Below, piece after piece: positions 44,445-55,168 of a stretch of DNA of 64,000 bases. The stretch lies in NCBI GenBank assembly GCA_033439255.1, contig CM065884.1:620001-684000 (forward strand). The letters run 5' to 3'. Made by a program: the position numbers and the translations under genes. The stretch comes from Hericium rajendrae (taxonomy: Eukaryota > Basidiomycota > Agaricomycetes > Russulales > Hericiaceae). Below the pieces are notes generated by a model. That model was not told where the DNA came from. It made no database searches and saw nothing but the letters and a program-made list of their open reading frames with translations. The stretch's first letter is position 1. Each line of letters begins with the position of its first letter.

Positions 44445-45049
44445 TCAGATAAGACTGTGGTACCATTTTGGCGTGGAGGTTATGGCCAACTCTCGGCGGA
44501 CAATGTCAAACACATGCTCATCAGGTGGTCCCTTCGCTACGTTCACGTGGTGCCAGTGACTATGGTTGCTGTAGTAAGCCACCAGGGAGTAGGATTCTTC
44601 GGCAGTCCAGCGTGGCCATTGAAGAGACAAATCCCCGCCGGATAACTCCTTCAACTGGTGAACAGCCCGTAGCATGCCACAGTATCGACGCGCAGCGGCG
44701 TTGACAAAGCCAAGATTGGGTATGAGATCGTGCTTGATGGCATAGTTGTACAACGTATCATCGCTGACAGCGATGGAATAGTACAGTTCTGGGGTACGAC
44801 GGGCTTGCTTCTTGGTCGAAACAATGTACGCTGGTGGAAGCTGTTCCATTGGTGCCAGACGCTTCTGTCGTGATACTCGGATCTAAGAGGAACAGTAAAT
44901 ACGATAGAAGAGATCTTCCAACAATGCGTACGGACCTCGCAACGTCTGGTTATGCGACGAGGACCTCGCTTCCGCGTTGGCTTGCACTGAACTTTGGCAC
45001 AAGCATCAGACCCATTGGGATGATGTTTGCGTTCTGGAATGCAGGTCAT
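44445..45049 (-). CDS. Orphan small-protein family, copy G (type 3)
   Basis: Exons 45049-44936 (38 codons) and 44882-44445 give 183 residues; the 53-bp intron GTCCGT...TCTTAG is phase 0. The first exon begins 'MTCIPERKHHPNGSDACAKV' and ends in a basic 'RKRGPRRITRRCE'. Exon 2: 'MEQLPPAYIVSTKKQARR', 'LYNYAIKHDLIP', 'LVAYYSNHSHWHHVNV', 'VFDIVRRELAI' and 'TPKWYHSL'. The R/K-rich exon 1 end could act in nucleic-acid binding or nuclear import, which is speculation. It is divergent from the PD-(D/E)XK-like gene at 45529, with 480 bp between the start codons. Confidence 0.72.
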
Positions 45050-45528
45050 TTCGAGTAGAGAGAAGTTACTGAAGAAGAGACGTGATCTCGGGATGATCGA
45101 TGAAGAGAAAGTTACGAGAGTAACTATCCGTTCGGAGGTTCACAATGAAGAGGTCGACTCGATGGTTGAGCCACACTTAGACGCTTGGATGTTGATTACG
45201 CGATCACGTGGAAGGAAGCCGCGTGCTTTGCGTCCATCTGTCGACTCACTCCGTACTTACCCACTCTTCATCTCGGCCACGGCGTACAATAGCTTTGATC
45301 AAATGGCCACTCGATGTGCGACGTCCACGACGCGAACAATACAAGGCCATTCAGTTGGATCCGTAATTTCACCGTGATTCCCAGAGGACAATGCGACTGC
45401 ACAGTGTCGTCCCCGCTATGAGATCTAAGGTACGGGTGCATTGTAGCCACGAATGAAAAGTATAAATTATACAGGGACCCGCTGTCCCAAGATTTTCCTC
45501 TCACTTGTTCCTCCATCACAGATCAGCC

Positions 45529-48017
45529 ATGAGCGCAGGCGCTCCGCAACCAGCTATCGACGCTCTTCGTAGAGATAAGCATGTGCGTAATTACTCTCTC
45601 GCTAGATTAGTGTGAGCTCACGGTGCTACTCAGGTGATTGTGATCGAAGAAGAAGCCTGGTTCCAGAATCTTCACCGCACAATTCACCATGCAGCGACGC
45701 GCAAGAATTTTGAAGTCTACCTCTACGATCCACTCATGCAAATTTTCGGGACGTATGCGAAGACATGCAGCCATGAGGACTACAAGGTCGCAGTCATTCC
45801 GCAGGGATGCTTCGAGCTCAGGACGGATTCTTCCACGAGGGTCACCCGTACACTCTCGGATGCTCTTTTTGCAATTCATTCTAACCCCACCGGTGATCCC
45901 GGCGACCCACAGTATGGCAAGTCTCGGCTAGGCGGTTGGGTGGAGGGAAAACCATGGGTTCAGCTCCCGAAGAAAGCGAAAAAGAAAGGAGCGGCCAACA
46001 CAGTTAAGAAGGTGGACGCCGGCAAGGACAACGTCGAAGGGCAGGACAATGGAAGCGAAGTCATCGCAGAGGAGGTCAGTGTGGACAGGAAGTGTAGTGC
46101 CAAGGAGGGAATCGATACAGGCCAAAAGGATATCACTGCAGACGAACAGGGTACCAATGCAGAGGAAGAGGATGCCGCCTCAGACGACGAGGATGCCGCT
46201 GCGGACGATGAGGATGTCGCGTCAGATGAAGAGGACATTACTTCGGATGAAGAGGGCACAGACGTGGATGAGGAGGATGGGGATGAACAGGAGTTCGATA
46301 CAGGTGAGGTACCTGCGATGTCAGTTGACGGCCCCTCTGTCGAAGATGCCTCTGCTTTGGTTCTTGATCCTAAGGAGGTGACTCAAAGGCTGGTTAAGGA
46401 CCTCCGTCAGCTGTGTAAGCAGGCATATTTTGCCTTCGATCATTTTGACGACGACGAAATCCTCTCCTTCATCACATACGGGATGACGTTCTCTTGTTTC
46501 AAGTTCATAAGGCCTGCTAATTGGGACAGCATCCGAGGAGACAAAAATGGAATTGTCGACGCACCCATCCCGATCTACTCGAACGAGCGCATGGTCTTCG
46601 ATCATTGGATCAATCCTTACCTTAAGAAAGCTCTTCGTTTGATGACAGCATCACTGGATCTGACGTATCAACCATCCTGGTTTGACCCCCCCACTCATGA
46701 CATTCCGGAACCAGATCTGGTATGTCTCATCGTTTGTGAATCCGTAGCCATGATTTTCTGAACGATATTTATCAGAGTATTGCCCAGAAGGCCATTGACC
46801 GTTATAACAAGAAAATAAAGGGCACCGTACTAGGAAGCTCGCCTGAGAGAGGACCAACGAAACCAGTGAAAGGCGACTCCCCTTACGTTGATTTGACCAA
46901 GGAAGCCACCGCTCCAGCGATACAATTGAGGCCCAAACTTCGCTCAGGCATAGGCGGCGCTGAGACATCCGGAACCGATCTGGAGTCTGCTGAGAATGAG
47001 GGAATCGAGACACCCGAACCTGCTCCCGAACAGCATGACGGTACCGACCCAACAAGTTCAGATATTGAAGATTCTCCTCTGGCTCAACATCTGCCACCAC
47101 AGTCGGCGCAATCTGGACATGCTTCTCAGGGAAATGATGCTTCTGCGACCTCAGGCATCCCTGGAACTGCTGGCTCGTCAACGGAAGGCACACGCAACCT
47201 GGCTGACAATGCTCGCACTTCCGCCTTAGCCCTTACATCTGGTGTCAACCTGAACGACAAGTTGCTCACGCCGAAGAATCGTGGCAAGCAGATTCCTAAA
47301 GTACCTCGCGGCAAGGCTCGCCAAAAGAATATCGACTTTCGCACCAATGCAAATGGCTCTGCACTGCCCGCGCTGCTATCGCCACCTATCAATGACGCCC
47401 CGACCGGCGACGGACTTGGTGGTTCTGGATCTCATGCGTTTGGACACCTGCCGATATCTCAAGAAGCTAATGGCGATGATTCTCGGACTGGCGTGCGTTC
47501 GAAAGCCAAATCGCGCAAGCGGAAAGGCCGGCCGTCTAGCCCGTTGAGATTTGACAGTCCGGATCCTGACCCAGCTGGAAACAGCGCGCCAACGCTGGCT
47601 GGCCCTTCCAAGAAACGACGGCTGGTCCCTCAAGCAGATGAACAACCTGTTGACAACAGCGCCGGTGGTCCCTCAAGCACATCACGCATGGCGGCCCAAG
47701 TGTCCGCTGGTGCAACTAGCGCCAGGGACGACGCAGCAGCTGAACGTGTCTATGATCCCTTGACGGCGCCAGAGCGTGCTCGCCTCCCTAACACTCGTGT
47801 TTACCAGTCCCGCGCCGCTGCTGACAGACGCGCTCGATCTAAAACCAAGCCCGCTGTTGGGACAGCAGAGACTGCCGCTGCGGTCGCCGAACCCGCAGCC
47901 CCTGGTCGCTCTGGGATCCAGGCTCGTTCTATCGCTGGATCTTCTCGAGCTCGAGTTCGCGACACTCCGCCACCCCAACGGAAAGACAAGACGAAGAGCA
48001 AGAGGTTTCGTAAATGA
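45529..48017 (+). CDS. PD-(D/E)XK-like family gene, copy 2, with acidic insert
   Basis: Exons 45529-45582, 45634-46719 and 46776-48017 give 793 residues; introns of 51 and 56 bp are phase 0. The start MSAGA is the same as in the gene at 11.1-13.0 kb, and exon 2 has the same length (1086 nt). The N-terminal globular part has 'HEDYKVAVIPQG' where copy 1 has the nuclease-like D, but the E-x-K position seems replaced by 'WVQLPKKAKKK', so activity may be lost. An acidic D/E repeat at about residues 195-235 follows, then 'QAYFAFDHFDDDEILSF' and 'PANWDSIRG', both matching copy 1, and a 400-residue disordered, basic C-terminus ('KAKSRKRKGRPSSP', 'KDKTKSKRFRK'). A nuclear role is likely but inferred. 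Confidence 0.65.
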
Positions 48018-49340
48018 CCGCATCACTATCATCCTGCGTAGTGTAAGGCTGGTCCGAAGACGCGCATAGCTCGAATATCTGTTGTTACTGCTTATCATAG
48101 GGTCCTTGATCCACCATCCACTCTTTCAAACTAAATCACATCAAAACAATCAAGAAGACAGGCTTCTGAAGCCTCGAAATCCACTCCTTCAAGTTATGCA
48201 CGTCATGTTTCCCGTCTCCGAGTCATGCCCGTTACGACTATCATGCTTATGACTATCACGCTCGATATGAGTCTCTGGAAGGCTCATTTCTGCCGCTCGT
48301 TCTACCACGCTCTCTCAGGTTGTTGGCTTCGAAGCCTTGTTAGCAATATGAAGGTGATTTCGTATTGCTGGTGTCGATACATGCAGCATTGATTGCTATC
48401 CACTCCTTAGCTCTGTAGTATAACTATATTCCGTCCGCTCCTTTGTATCGCCGGGTTAATTTATATAAAAGTTGGTGCTGGCTGCCATTTGACTTGTGTG
48501 CTGATCGACTGAAACCTACTACGCATTAAGTACGGCGCAGCTGCTATCGCGCTGACAGTACGACGCTCGCCCCACGTCTTGGCACCACCATGTCGACTTG
48601 AAATGCAACGCCATGCTTACAATTTCCTACTGAAGACACAATTTACGCCGCGCGGTAGTTGATCTCCAGTTTGTGGATATCGACAAGGCTACGCGACGAC
48701 GAATGGGCAGCGAATCGAGTCCTGCACCGACTTTGAGCATGACATGTGTGCCCATGCATGGCCGCCTTCGACCGCTAGCGGATTCGATGGCACGGAGAAC
48801 ACGATCTCGGGGGATAGAGAGGCGTGAATAGCCATCTAGCGGAAGAGTGAAATAGCGATCAGCGCGCCCGAGCGAGTGCATACGGAGGCAGCGGTACTTT
48901 GGTGTTATGCCGTAGATGAGGAAGTATTTGGTTGGTACAAAGCACAGGAAACGTATAAAGATTAAGCACATCGAACCTAGGCTCAGCAACACCGATATAT
49001 ACAGGCCCAAATGTCACAAATTACTTACGGAATATCCGGGTCGCAAAAGTCGCGATGATCATGGATCGGTCAGATCTGGTTACATCCTATCCCAGGATAG
49101 AACGGGGAGCACGCAATGCGTTCCGGACCAGGCTGGTGCACCGCGATCCCGCTCCGGAGGCTTTGCTCGTTTCTCTATTGTCTCTTGATGAAAATGTGTC
49201 TGTGAGATGGTCCGCCGTTGCCGATAAAAGGAATATTTGCCTGCGAATTGGACGGTGGAATATGGAAGAAGAAACCTAACCTTTACCTACAGAGCACAGC
49301 ACTTTGTCCAGGTTGCCGCACCATCATATCGTACAGATAG
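48018..49340. other. Intergenic; unrecognised minus-strand frame
   Basis: A 127-codon minus-strand frame at 48627-49010 begins with a hydrophobic segment ('MGLYISVLLSLGSMCLIFI') and continues 'YRCLRMHSLGRADRYFTLPL'. It could be one exon of a membrane protein gene or chance. Nothing else recognised. Confidence 0.3.
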
Positions 49341-49545
49341 GAGGTTTGCCTATGGTTTGGCAATAAGCGGCCCTAGATAGGCTGCAAGAAGAGGTGATGG
49401 ATTAGCTACAGGGGTACCGCAGTGAATACGAATTGAGACAGAAATATACGGGAAGGGATTGATGTTACAAGGCAAGGCGTGGCCGAAGGGAAACAAGGAA
49501 ATCTATTGCAGCAATGCAAGCCGTCAGAGAAGGGAAAGATAGTAG
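49341..49545 (+). repeat. Dispersed repeat, copy 2 (orphan-family 3' flank)
   Basis: Counterpart of 34074-34360 in direct orientation, without the middle part of that copy. It lies immediately downstream of the minus-strand fragment J. Confidence 0.7.
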
Positions 49546-49563
49546 AAGAAAGTGCACTCACAA

Positions 49564-49685
49564 TTAAGTAGATACCTTGTACCATTTTGGCATGGAAGTT
49601 ATGTCCAATTCTCGGCGGACGAGGTCGAAAACAACTTCGTCCGGTGGTCCATTCAACACGTTCATGTGGTAAGACCAGCTGTGAT
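49564..49685 (-). pseudogene. Orphan small-protein family, fragment J (type 3)
   Basis: Only the last 40 codons remain: 'WSYHMNVLNGPPDEVVFDLV', then 'RRELDITSMPKWYKV' and a stop at 49564. The rest of exon 2 and exon 1 are missing. The cut end joins unrelated sequence at about 49690, 250 bp before the NUF2-like relic. Confidence 0.7.
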
Positions 49686-49929
49686 TCCTAATTCCCGGCT
49701 CTAGCGGAGCTAGAAAGAGGGTTTTGGCGGGACTTTTTTGAAACGTCTTGAAACTCGGATCATGTGATGTAATGTTAATGTTGACGCGTTATTTGGTTCT
49801 TTCTACGCCCTCTCGCGTCTGCTGCTTGATAGTCTAGATGGCGGGCAACGATGCGTTGTTTCTCTTATCTCTGGCACCTTATACTGCGGCACACACTCGC
49901 GCATACCACTCGTGATGGAGAAAAAGTGA

Positions 49930-50170
49930 GACTGGTTCCCTTCCATGGATCCCGGAGAGATCGTGCTCTCTCTACAGGCATGGGCGCTGCGAGTCAATGC
50001 CCAGCGGCTCGTCAAGCCCACGTCTGACTTTGTCACATGCGTATACACTGCTTGTCTCGAACAAGTGAGCGGATCAACGAGAAGACGCTTGAGGGCCCTC
50101 TGGAAGCTGCGGTGGCATCGCTCGATGAGCCGAATACGGTGTGTAGTCTATAGCTCTGAGAGCGTGTTGG
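49930..50170 (+). pseudogene. NUF2-like kinetochore gene relic (N-terminus)
   Basis: Reads 'DWFPSMDPGEIVLSLQAWAL' then 'RLVKPTSDFVTCVYTACLEQ', which matches the N-terminal calponin-homology region of fungal Nuf2 (W-F-P...E-I...L...W-L-V...L-x-K-P-T-x-D-F-V...Y). The next piece 'TLEGPLEAAVASLDEPNT' continues the pattern in another frame. Nuf2 is a core part of the Ndc80 complex that links kinetochores to microtubules. The coiled-coil part is absent and later frames are broken, so this is a duplicated fragment, not the functional gene. Confidence 0.55.
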
Positions 50171-50940
50171 GAGGACTGACTCAGTGAGGACGCGCAGCTG
50201 CAGGACAATATGCCACGCTCCCGCACGCGCTGAGCGATCTTGTCGTTAGTTCACTTGCACTGCTCTTGCATTGCGCTTTAGCTTGCCTTCGTCAATGTGT
50301 CAGCCCCATCGATACGGTGCTATTTGCCGTGGCTGCTCACATTGTCTGATGTGGCCCCAATGTGTAGCCGAACAGCTTTTCCACAATCTTATCCGCGAGG
50401 AGCATGGGATCCCCCTGCAGCAGTGACGGCTTTGCAAAGACTGAAGGCATGGTCTGGACCTGCGCCATGGTGTGGACGAGGTGCTCGACTGCGATACCCA
50501 GAACTGCCGTTACACCGCCAACGTGTTGGCTGCGAGGTTCAAGCTGCAGAAGGCTGCATTTGCAATGGTTGACTAGGTTGGGTGGACACCCCGCGTACTC
50601 AATGCATTTATTTTATGGCATGAATCTACAAAGTGGCTGAGAAAGAGATACATTGTGGAAAAGTAATAGGATGATCCCACCCTTCGTATGGCTTAAGTGC
50701 ATGTTGTTACACCCAAGATCTAAGAATTTTGGACAAAGTTGCGAAGGTGGGCCTCTCTGAGCCGGGAACCGGTGCGCGCACCGCTACGATGTTTCAGTGC
50801 TTCGGCTCGGGACGTATATTGCTAAACGCGGTCACGTGCCTCTGAGTATGATCCCGATAACGTCGTTACTCTCAGAACTTGGTCTTCGTCCTACCTCTCT
50901 CCTCATAGAACACTATTCTCAACCTCTGGCTCTACTTAAG
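50171..50940. other. Relic-bearing spacer
   Basis: Broken frames, possibly more of the NUF2-like duplicate, up to the start of copy I. No intact gene. Confidence 0.35.
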
Positions 50941-51545
50941 ATGACCTGCATTCCAGTACGCAAAATTCTTCTTCCCAATGGGTCGCTTGGTTGTGCCAAA
51001 GTTCATCGTAGGGTGCTACGCAAGCTGGGTCCCCGTCGTAGAACAAGACGTTGTGAGGTTCGTATGTCATTCTTTTCTCTGCGTCCGTCATGCTCACCAC
51101 TGGGCGACTCTTTGCTTCACGCGAGAAGCGGCTGCAACCAATGGAGCAGCTTCCCCCCGAGTACATCATTTCATCCAAGAAGCAACGCTGTCATATTCCG
51201 GAACTACACTATTGCATCGACGTCGGTGGAGACATGCTGTATGACTATGCTATCAAGCACAGTCTCATACCCTCGACTATTGGATTCACCAGCGACGATA
51301 CGCGTCGTTTTCCCGGCATGTTGAGGGCTATCCACGCGTTAGAACTGTTATCAGGAGCCATACTTTCTCTCGCAGAGCCGCGCTGGAAAGCCGACGGCCC
51401 ATGGCCAGTGGCGCGCCATTGTAACCACGATTGGTTCTATCACATGAAGGTGATGAATGGACCGCCAGACCAAGAAGTCTTCGATATCATTCGCCGAGAA
51501 CTGGCTATAACCTCCACGCCGAAATGGTATCACTTCGTTATTTGA
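50941..51545 (+). CDS. Orphan small-protein family, copy I (type 3)
   Basis: Exon 1 is 50941-51057 (39 codons, 'MTCIPVRKILLPNGS...RRRTRRCE'). Exon 2 ends at 51545 and carries 'MEQLPPEYIISSKKQR', 'YDYAIKHSLIPSTIGF', 'NHDWFYHMKVMNGPPDQEVF', 'DIIRRELAI' and 'TPKWYHFVI'. The acceptor used by copy H (GATAG before CTCTTTGC) is GGCGA here, so I propose the next AG at 51124-51125, giving 178 residues and a 68-bp intron; the frame is phase 0 either way. Very close to copy H but on the opposite strand and without its frameshift, so H and I are a recent inverted duplication about 8 kb apart. Confidence 0.65.
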
Positions 51546-52503
51546 TCATGAGTGTAGAGAGCTTTATCGGCTTTCATTTTTTTGATGACTTTTATTGCTG
51601 CAGGATATGATCTATTTTCCCTCCTCTCCAGCCATGCGCCTGTAGCATCAACCTCTTGTCTTGTCGACCTCCGATTCTACATACCTAGATATGTCTTAGC
51701 CAGCCAGCTCATAATATTCGTGTCTACGTGTATAGGTGCTTCTGTCTGCTCAAGCGACCACGTTATTCATTCACGACTTTCTTTACTGATCTATTTGTTC
51801 TGAGCCTACAGGTTCAACAGGAATAGAGGCCGTGCTTCGACTTCTGCCAGCGCGTCCAAAACTGCATCGCGTCCGGGGCCTCCGCAATCGCCATTCCACT
51901 CGCGCTGACTCCGCTGTTCTCTGCGGCTTTCTTCCTCGTTCTTCCAAGCGACCTGCAGCCCATGCGTAGTCTTCTCACTTGCCCTTGCAGGCTTCGCCTT
52001 CTTTGACCTGCAATGTTATTGTTTACACCTCGTGGTTCCCGCTCATCATCTTATTGTTGATGCCGCTTGTTCTGATCTTCCTGGAATGACGAGGGGCCTC
52101 ATTTCAAAGTGTCTAGCGAATTGGTACGCCTCTGTTCCGCGCTTTGACATGCTCGATATTGATGCTGACGTTGTCGTAATGATGCGCTTGCGCATGACTT
52201 ATCAGAAAACCATGGAGTCTATCCCACCAAGCTGTGTCGTCGCGAGCTTCCTCGTGTTTGACCAGGCCATAATCTGACCTCTCGACCGTCCATCCCGGTG
52301 CCGGCAGGTCAAGAAGCTAGCGATCATGCTCGCAAATATGGCCTCATGAGAGCACGGGCAATGCGATGGCTGGACTCGATCGATTATGTGATGTGCCATG
52401 TCTAGAGCTGACTCGCGGCACAGACGACCAGTGGACCTTCGTCCTTTCCATGTCTCTCATGCGATCGTAAGCGGATTCTCCGAGAATACAACTCAAGAGA
52501 AAC
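51546..52503. other. Intergenic, no gene seen
   Basis: Contains short frames only. No recognised flank repeat. Confidence 0.35.
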
Positions 52504-52785
52504 ATGGCTGATCCTTTTTTTCACTCGCGCGATCTGGTACTGAAACGCTCCGACAAGATTTTCCAACGAGGAAGATGCGCCTGTGAAGGCGCACCTGGTA
52601 CGCAATTGCTTTTAGAACTTGATGATGGACAATACACTTACTATAACAGATCGCTGACAGAAACCGCCATTGACAAAGTCGTAGCTAAGCAGAAGGCCAG
52701 GGCTGGCAAGTCTAACAATATCACGCCAGCGCTTTCTCCTACCGTCTGCCAGACGTTTGGGCGCAGGATCGAAGCAAGTTTCTAA
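52504..52785 (+). CDS. Small hypothetical protein
   Basis: A 93-codon frame from ATG 52504, preceded by an A-rich CAAGAGAAAC context. It contains a two-strand-like 'LLLELDDGQYTYYNRSL' and a basic helix 'KVVAKQKARAGKS'. No family recognised, no signal peptide, no splice sites needed. It is 183 bp from the 3' end of the convergent PFS2 gene. It may be real or chance. Confidence 0.3.
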   Translation: MADPFFHSRDLVLKRSDKIFQRGRCACEGAPGTQLLLELDDGQYTYYNRSLTETAIDKVVAKQKARAGKSNNITPALSPTVCQTFGRRIEASF

Positions 52786-52967
52786 TTCATAAGTAATCGC
52801 ATCGTCCTGCCTCGCAGTTGAACAAGACATATGTGTCTTCGTTCGCTTTGCAGAGATCTAAAGCCGAAAATTGCCTTGCCCATGTATGCCGGACTGATGG
52901 AGCGTTCAACGACTGTTTAATATCACAATTAAACTATAGCCTATGAAATATCCTACATTGGTCAGTC

Positions 52968-55168
52968 CTAGTATCTACCCCGCCTTTGACCCCATCTTCC
53001 TCCTCGCCCTCCTCGTCGCGGTCCGTGCGACTGCCAATCGTCATCGCCTCCGCCTCCGCCTCTACCAGGACCTCCGGCATAACCATCGGCACTGCCGCCG
53101 CCGTATCCGCCACCAGCACCGTATCCACCTCTCCCCTCATGCCCGCCGTATCCACCGCGGCCCTCATGTGCACCGTAGCCGCCCCTGCCCTCACTGCCAC
53201 CATAACCACCGCCTCCACCAAATCCGCCTCCATCTGCACCTCTCCCATATCCTGGCGGAGGGCCCTGCCCCGGCCCGCCAGCACCATGACTCTGGAACCC
53301 ATTGGGCTGATACATGTCCTCCGCCTGGCGCTGCCCCGCAGGCGGCGCATCCGCCGACCCAAAGCCGGGTATAAACTCCTCCGCCGCCTCGCCCGTACCA
53401 CCGAACCCATTCCGCAGCCCGAACCCCGCGCCCTCCGCCGCCTCCTCCTCCTTTGCCCACGCGCCGCCAAACCCCCCGCCAATGCCCGGCAGATCCTCCT
53501 CGTCCTCCTGCCCCGCCAAGTCGACGATCACGGGCGGCTTCTCGCCGCCGCCCGAGAAGACGGACGACGCATCGCCCGGGCGCTCGCGGCACCAGAAGCG
53601 CGTCGTGTGGTCGTTCGACGCGCTCGCGAGCAGGTGGCCGAGCGGGTGGAACGCGAGCGACCAGACGTTCGAGTCGTGTGCCTGCGAGAGCGTCGCGCGC
53701 GGCTGGCTGATCGTGCGCGGGACGGCGGACTCCGGGAGCGAGACATCCCAGTGCAGGACGGCGCCTTCGGAGCCGCCGGACACGAGGATGGGGTGCGTGG
53801 GGTGCCATGCGACCGCTGGAGGGAACGTCAGATGGTGGAGATACGCTGGGAGGAGGATACGCACAGCAGACTTCTTTCTTGTGGCCGCGGAGGTCGCAGA
53901 ATTCCTTCATGGCGCGGATGTCGAATACCCGGACGGTCTGGTCTCGCGACGCACTGGCGAGAAAGTTGCCGTTTGGCGACCATGAGAGTGCTTGGATCGT
54001 ATTCTTATGGATATGTCTGCGGCTAATGAGCAAAATCCGGTCGAAGGGCGAGGAAAGAGGACGTACAGCGTTGTGAGAGCAGTGCCGGTGCGAGGATCCC
54101 AGAACTTGATTTGGTTGTCTTTACTACCGGACACCAGCAGACCCTTCGTCGGATGCCATTCCACACACTTCACATCCCATCCATGCCCTATGTGCTATGT
54201 CAGTATAACAGCGGCATGCCAAAGATGACAGCTTACCAGTTAGAACACTCTCTTTCCTGCTTTCCTCGAACGACCATATGCAGATGGTGGAATCATCACT
54301 AGCAGTCGCAAATCGACTATCATCCGGGCTGAAGCTGAGACCGCGAATGGCTTCGCGGTGGCCCTGCCATGCCGTCAGGTTGTTCATGTTCGGCTGGAAA
54401 TATTTGATGATGCCGCTCTGGTCGGCAGAGGCAAGATACGCGCCCGAATGCGTGAAGGTCATGGCGCGGATGGCATTGTCGTGTGCTTGCAGAATGGTCT
54501 CAAAGTTGAATGTGAGGCCATTCCAGAGCGTGAACTCGCCACTGGTTGAGCCCGTCAGAACTCGTCTGCCCTCAGGTGTCCACTGAGATGTGGTAGTCAT
54601 CAGTCATTTGTGGAGTATTTCTCCAAGGATTAGCAGTACGAACCACAACTACGTTCACAGGGCACCGAATCTTGTTCGTAGAAGTATGCACAAACTTGGT
54701 GCAGAGGGAAGTTGAGGCATTATCTGGATAGGCTTTCGGGGGAAGTAGCTATGGATGTAAGATGAGTTCCAAATGTCACTTTTATTGCAAAGCTGGATGT
54801 ACATACGTCAATGATGTAAGGAGGACTCGGTCTGAGGTACGGAGTATATCTCGGATTCGGCCTTAGCTTTCGCAACTGCGAGTATACCAAGGATCCATCT
54901 CAGCATCTCAGCGCAAATCAATGAGCAGACAACGACGCACCAGATCCCAGCGCCCCATTCCCCCACTATAATCCACAGTTCTCCGCGGCCTCGTCTTCTT
55001 CAGTGCCTTCCCGTCCAACAGCTGCCTCGCCGCCGCGAGCTCCAAGTCCCTGGCTTCGTCTACCGGCGCGCTTGGTGGTTCAAGATACTGTTTCGGTGTC
55101 CATTCTTGAAATGTAGATGTCGACACGAGTTTATTTTGCGGACGGAGAATGGGTAATGATGCAGACAT
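52968..55168 (-). CDS. PFS2: Polyadenylation factor Pfs2 (WD40, WDR33-like)
   Basis: Seven exons (55168-54941, 54875-54807, 54748-54644, 54582-54237, 54187-54067, 54016-53865, 53815-52968) give 622 residues. Pfs2/WDR33 is a WD40 scaffold of the nuclear cleavage-and-polyadenylation complex and helps to recognise the poly(A) signal. The N-terminus has the family signature '[15 protein letters not shown]', '[10 protein letters not shown]' and '[17 protein letters not shown]'; seven WD repeats follow, from '[20 protein letters not shown]' to '[14 protein letters not shown]'. The C-terminus is a 200-residue G/Y-rich tail (GYGG repeats) ending R-G-R-Y. Every intron (49-65 bp) falls where the family would otherwise be interrupted, so the model is firm. 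The low-complexity tail is longer than in yeast. Confidence 0.93.

Noticed and set aside
53191-54033. Overlapping long frames on both strands over PFS2
   Set aside because: Shadows of the real gene in GC-rich exons; they do not preserve any domain.
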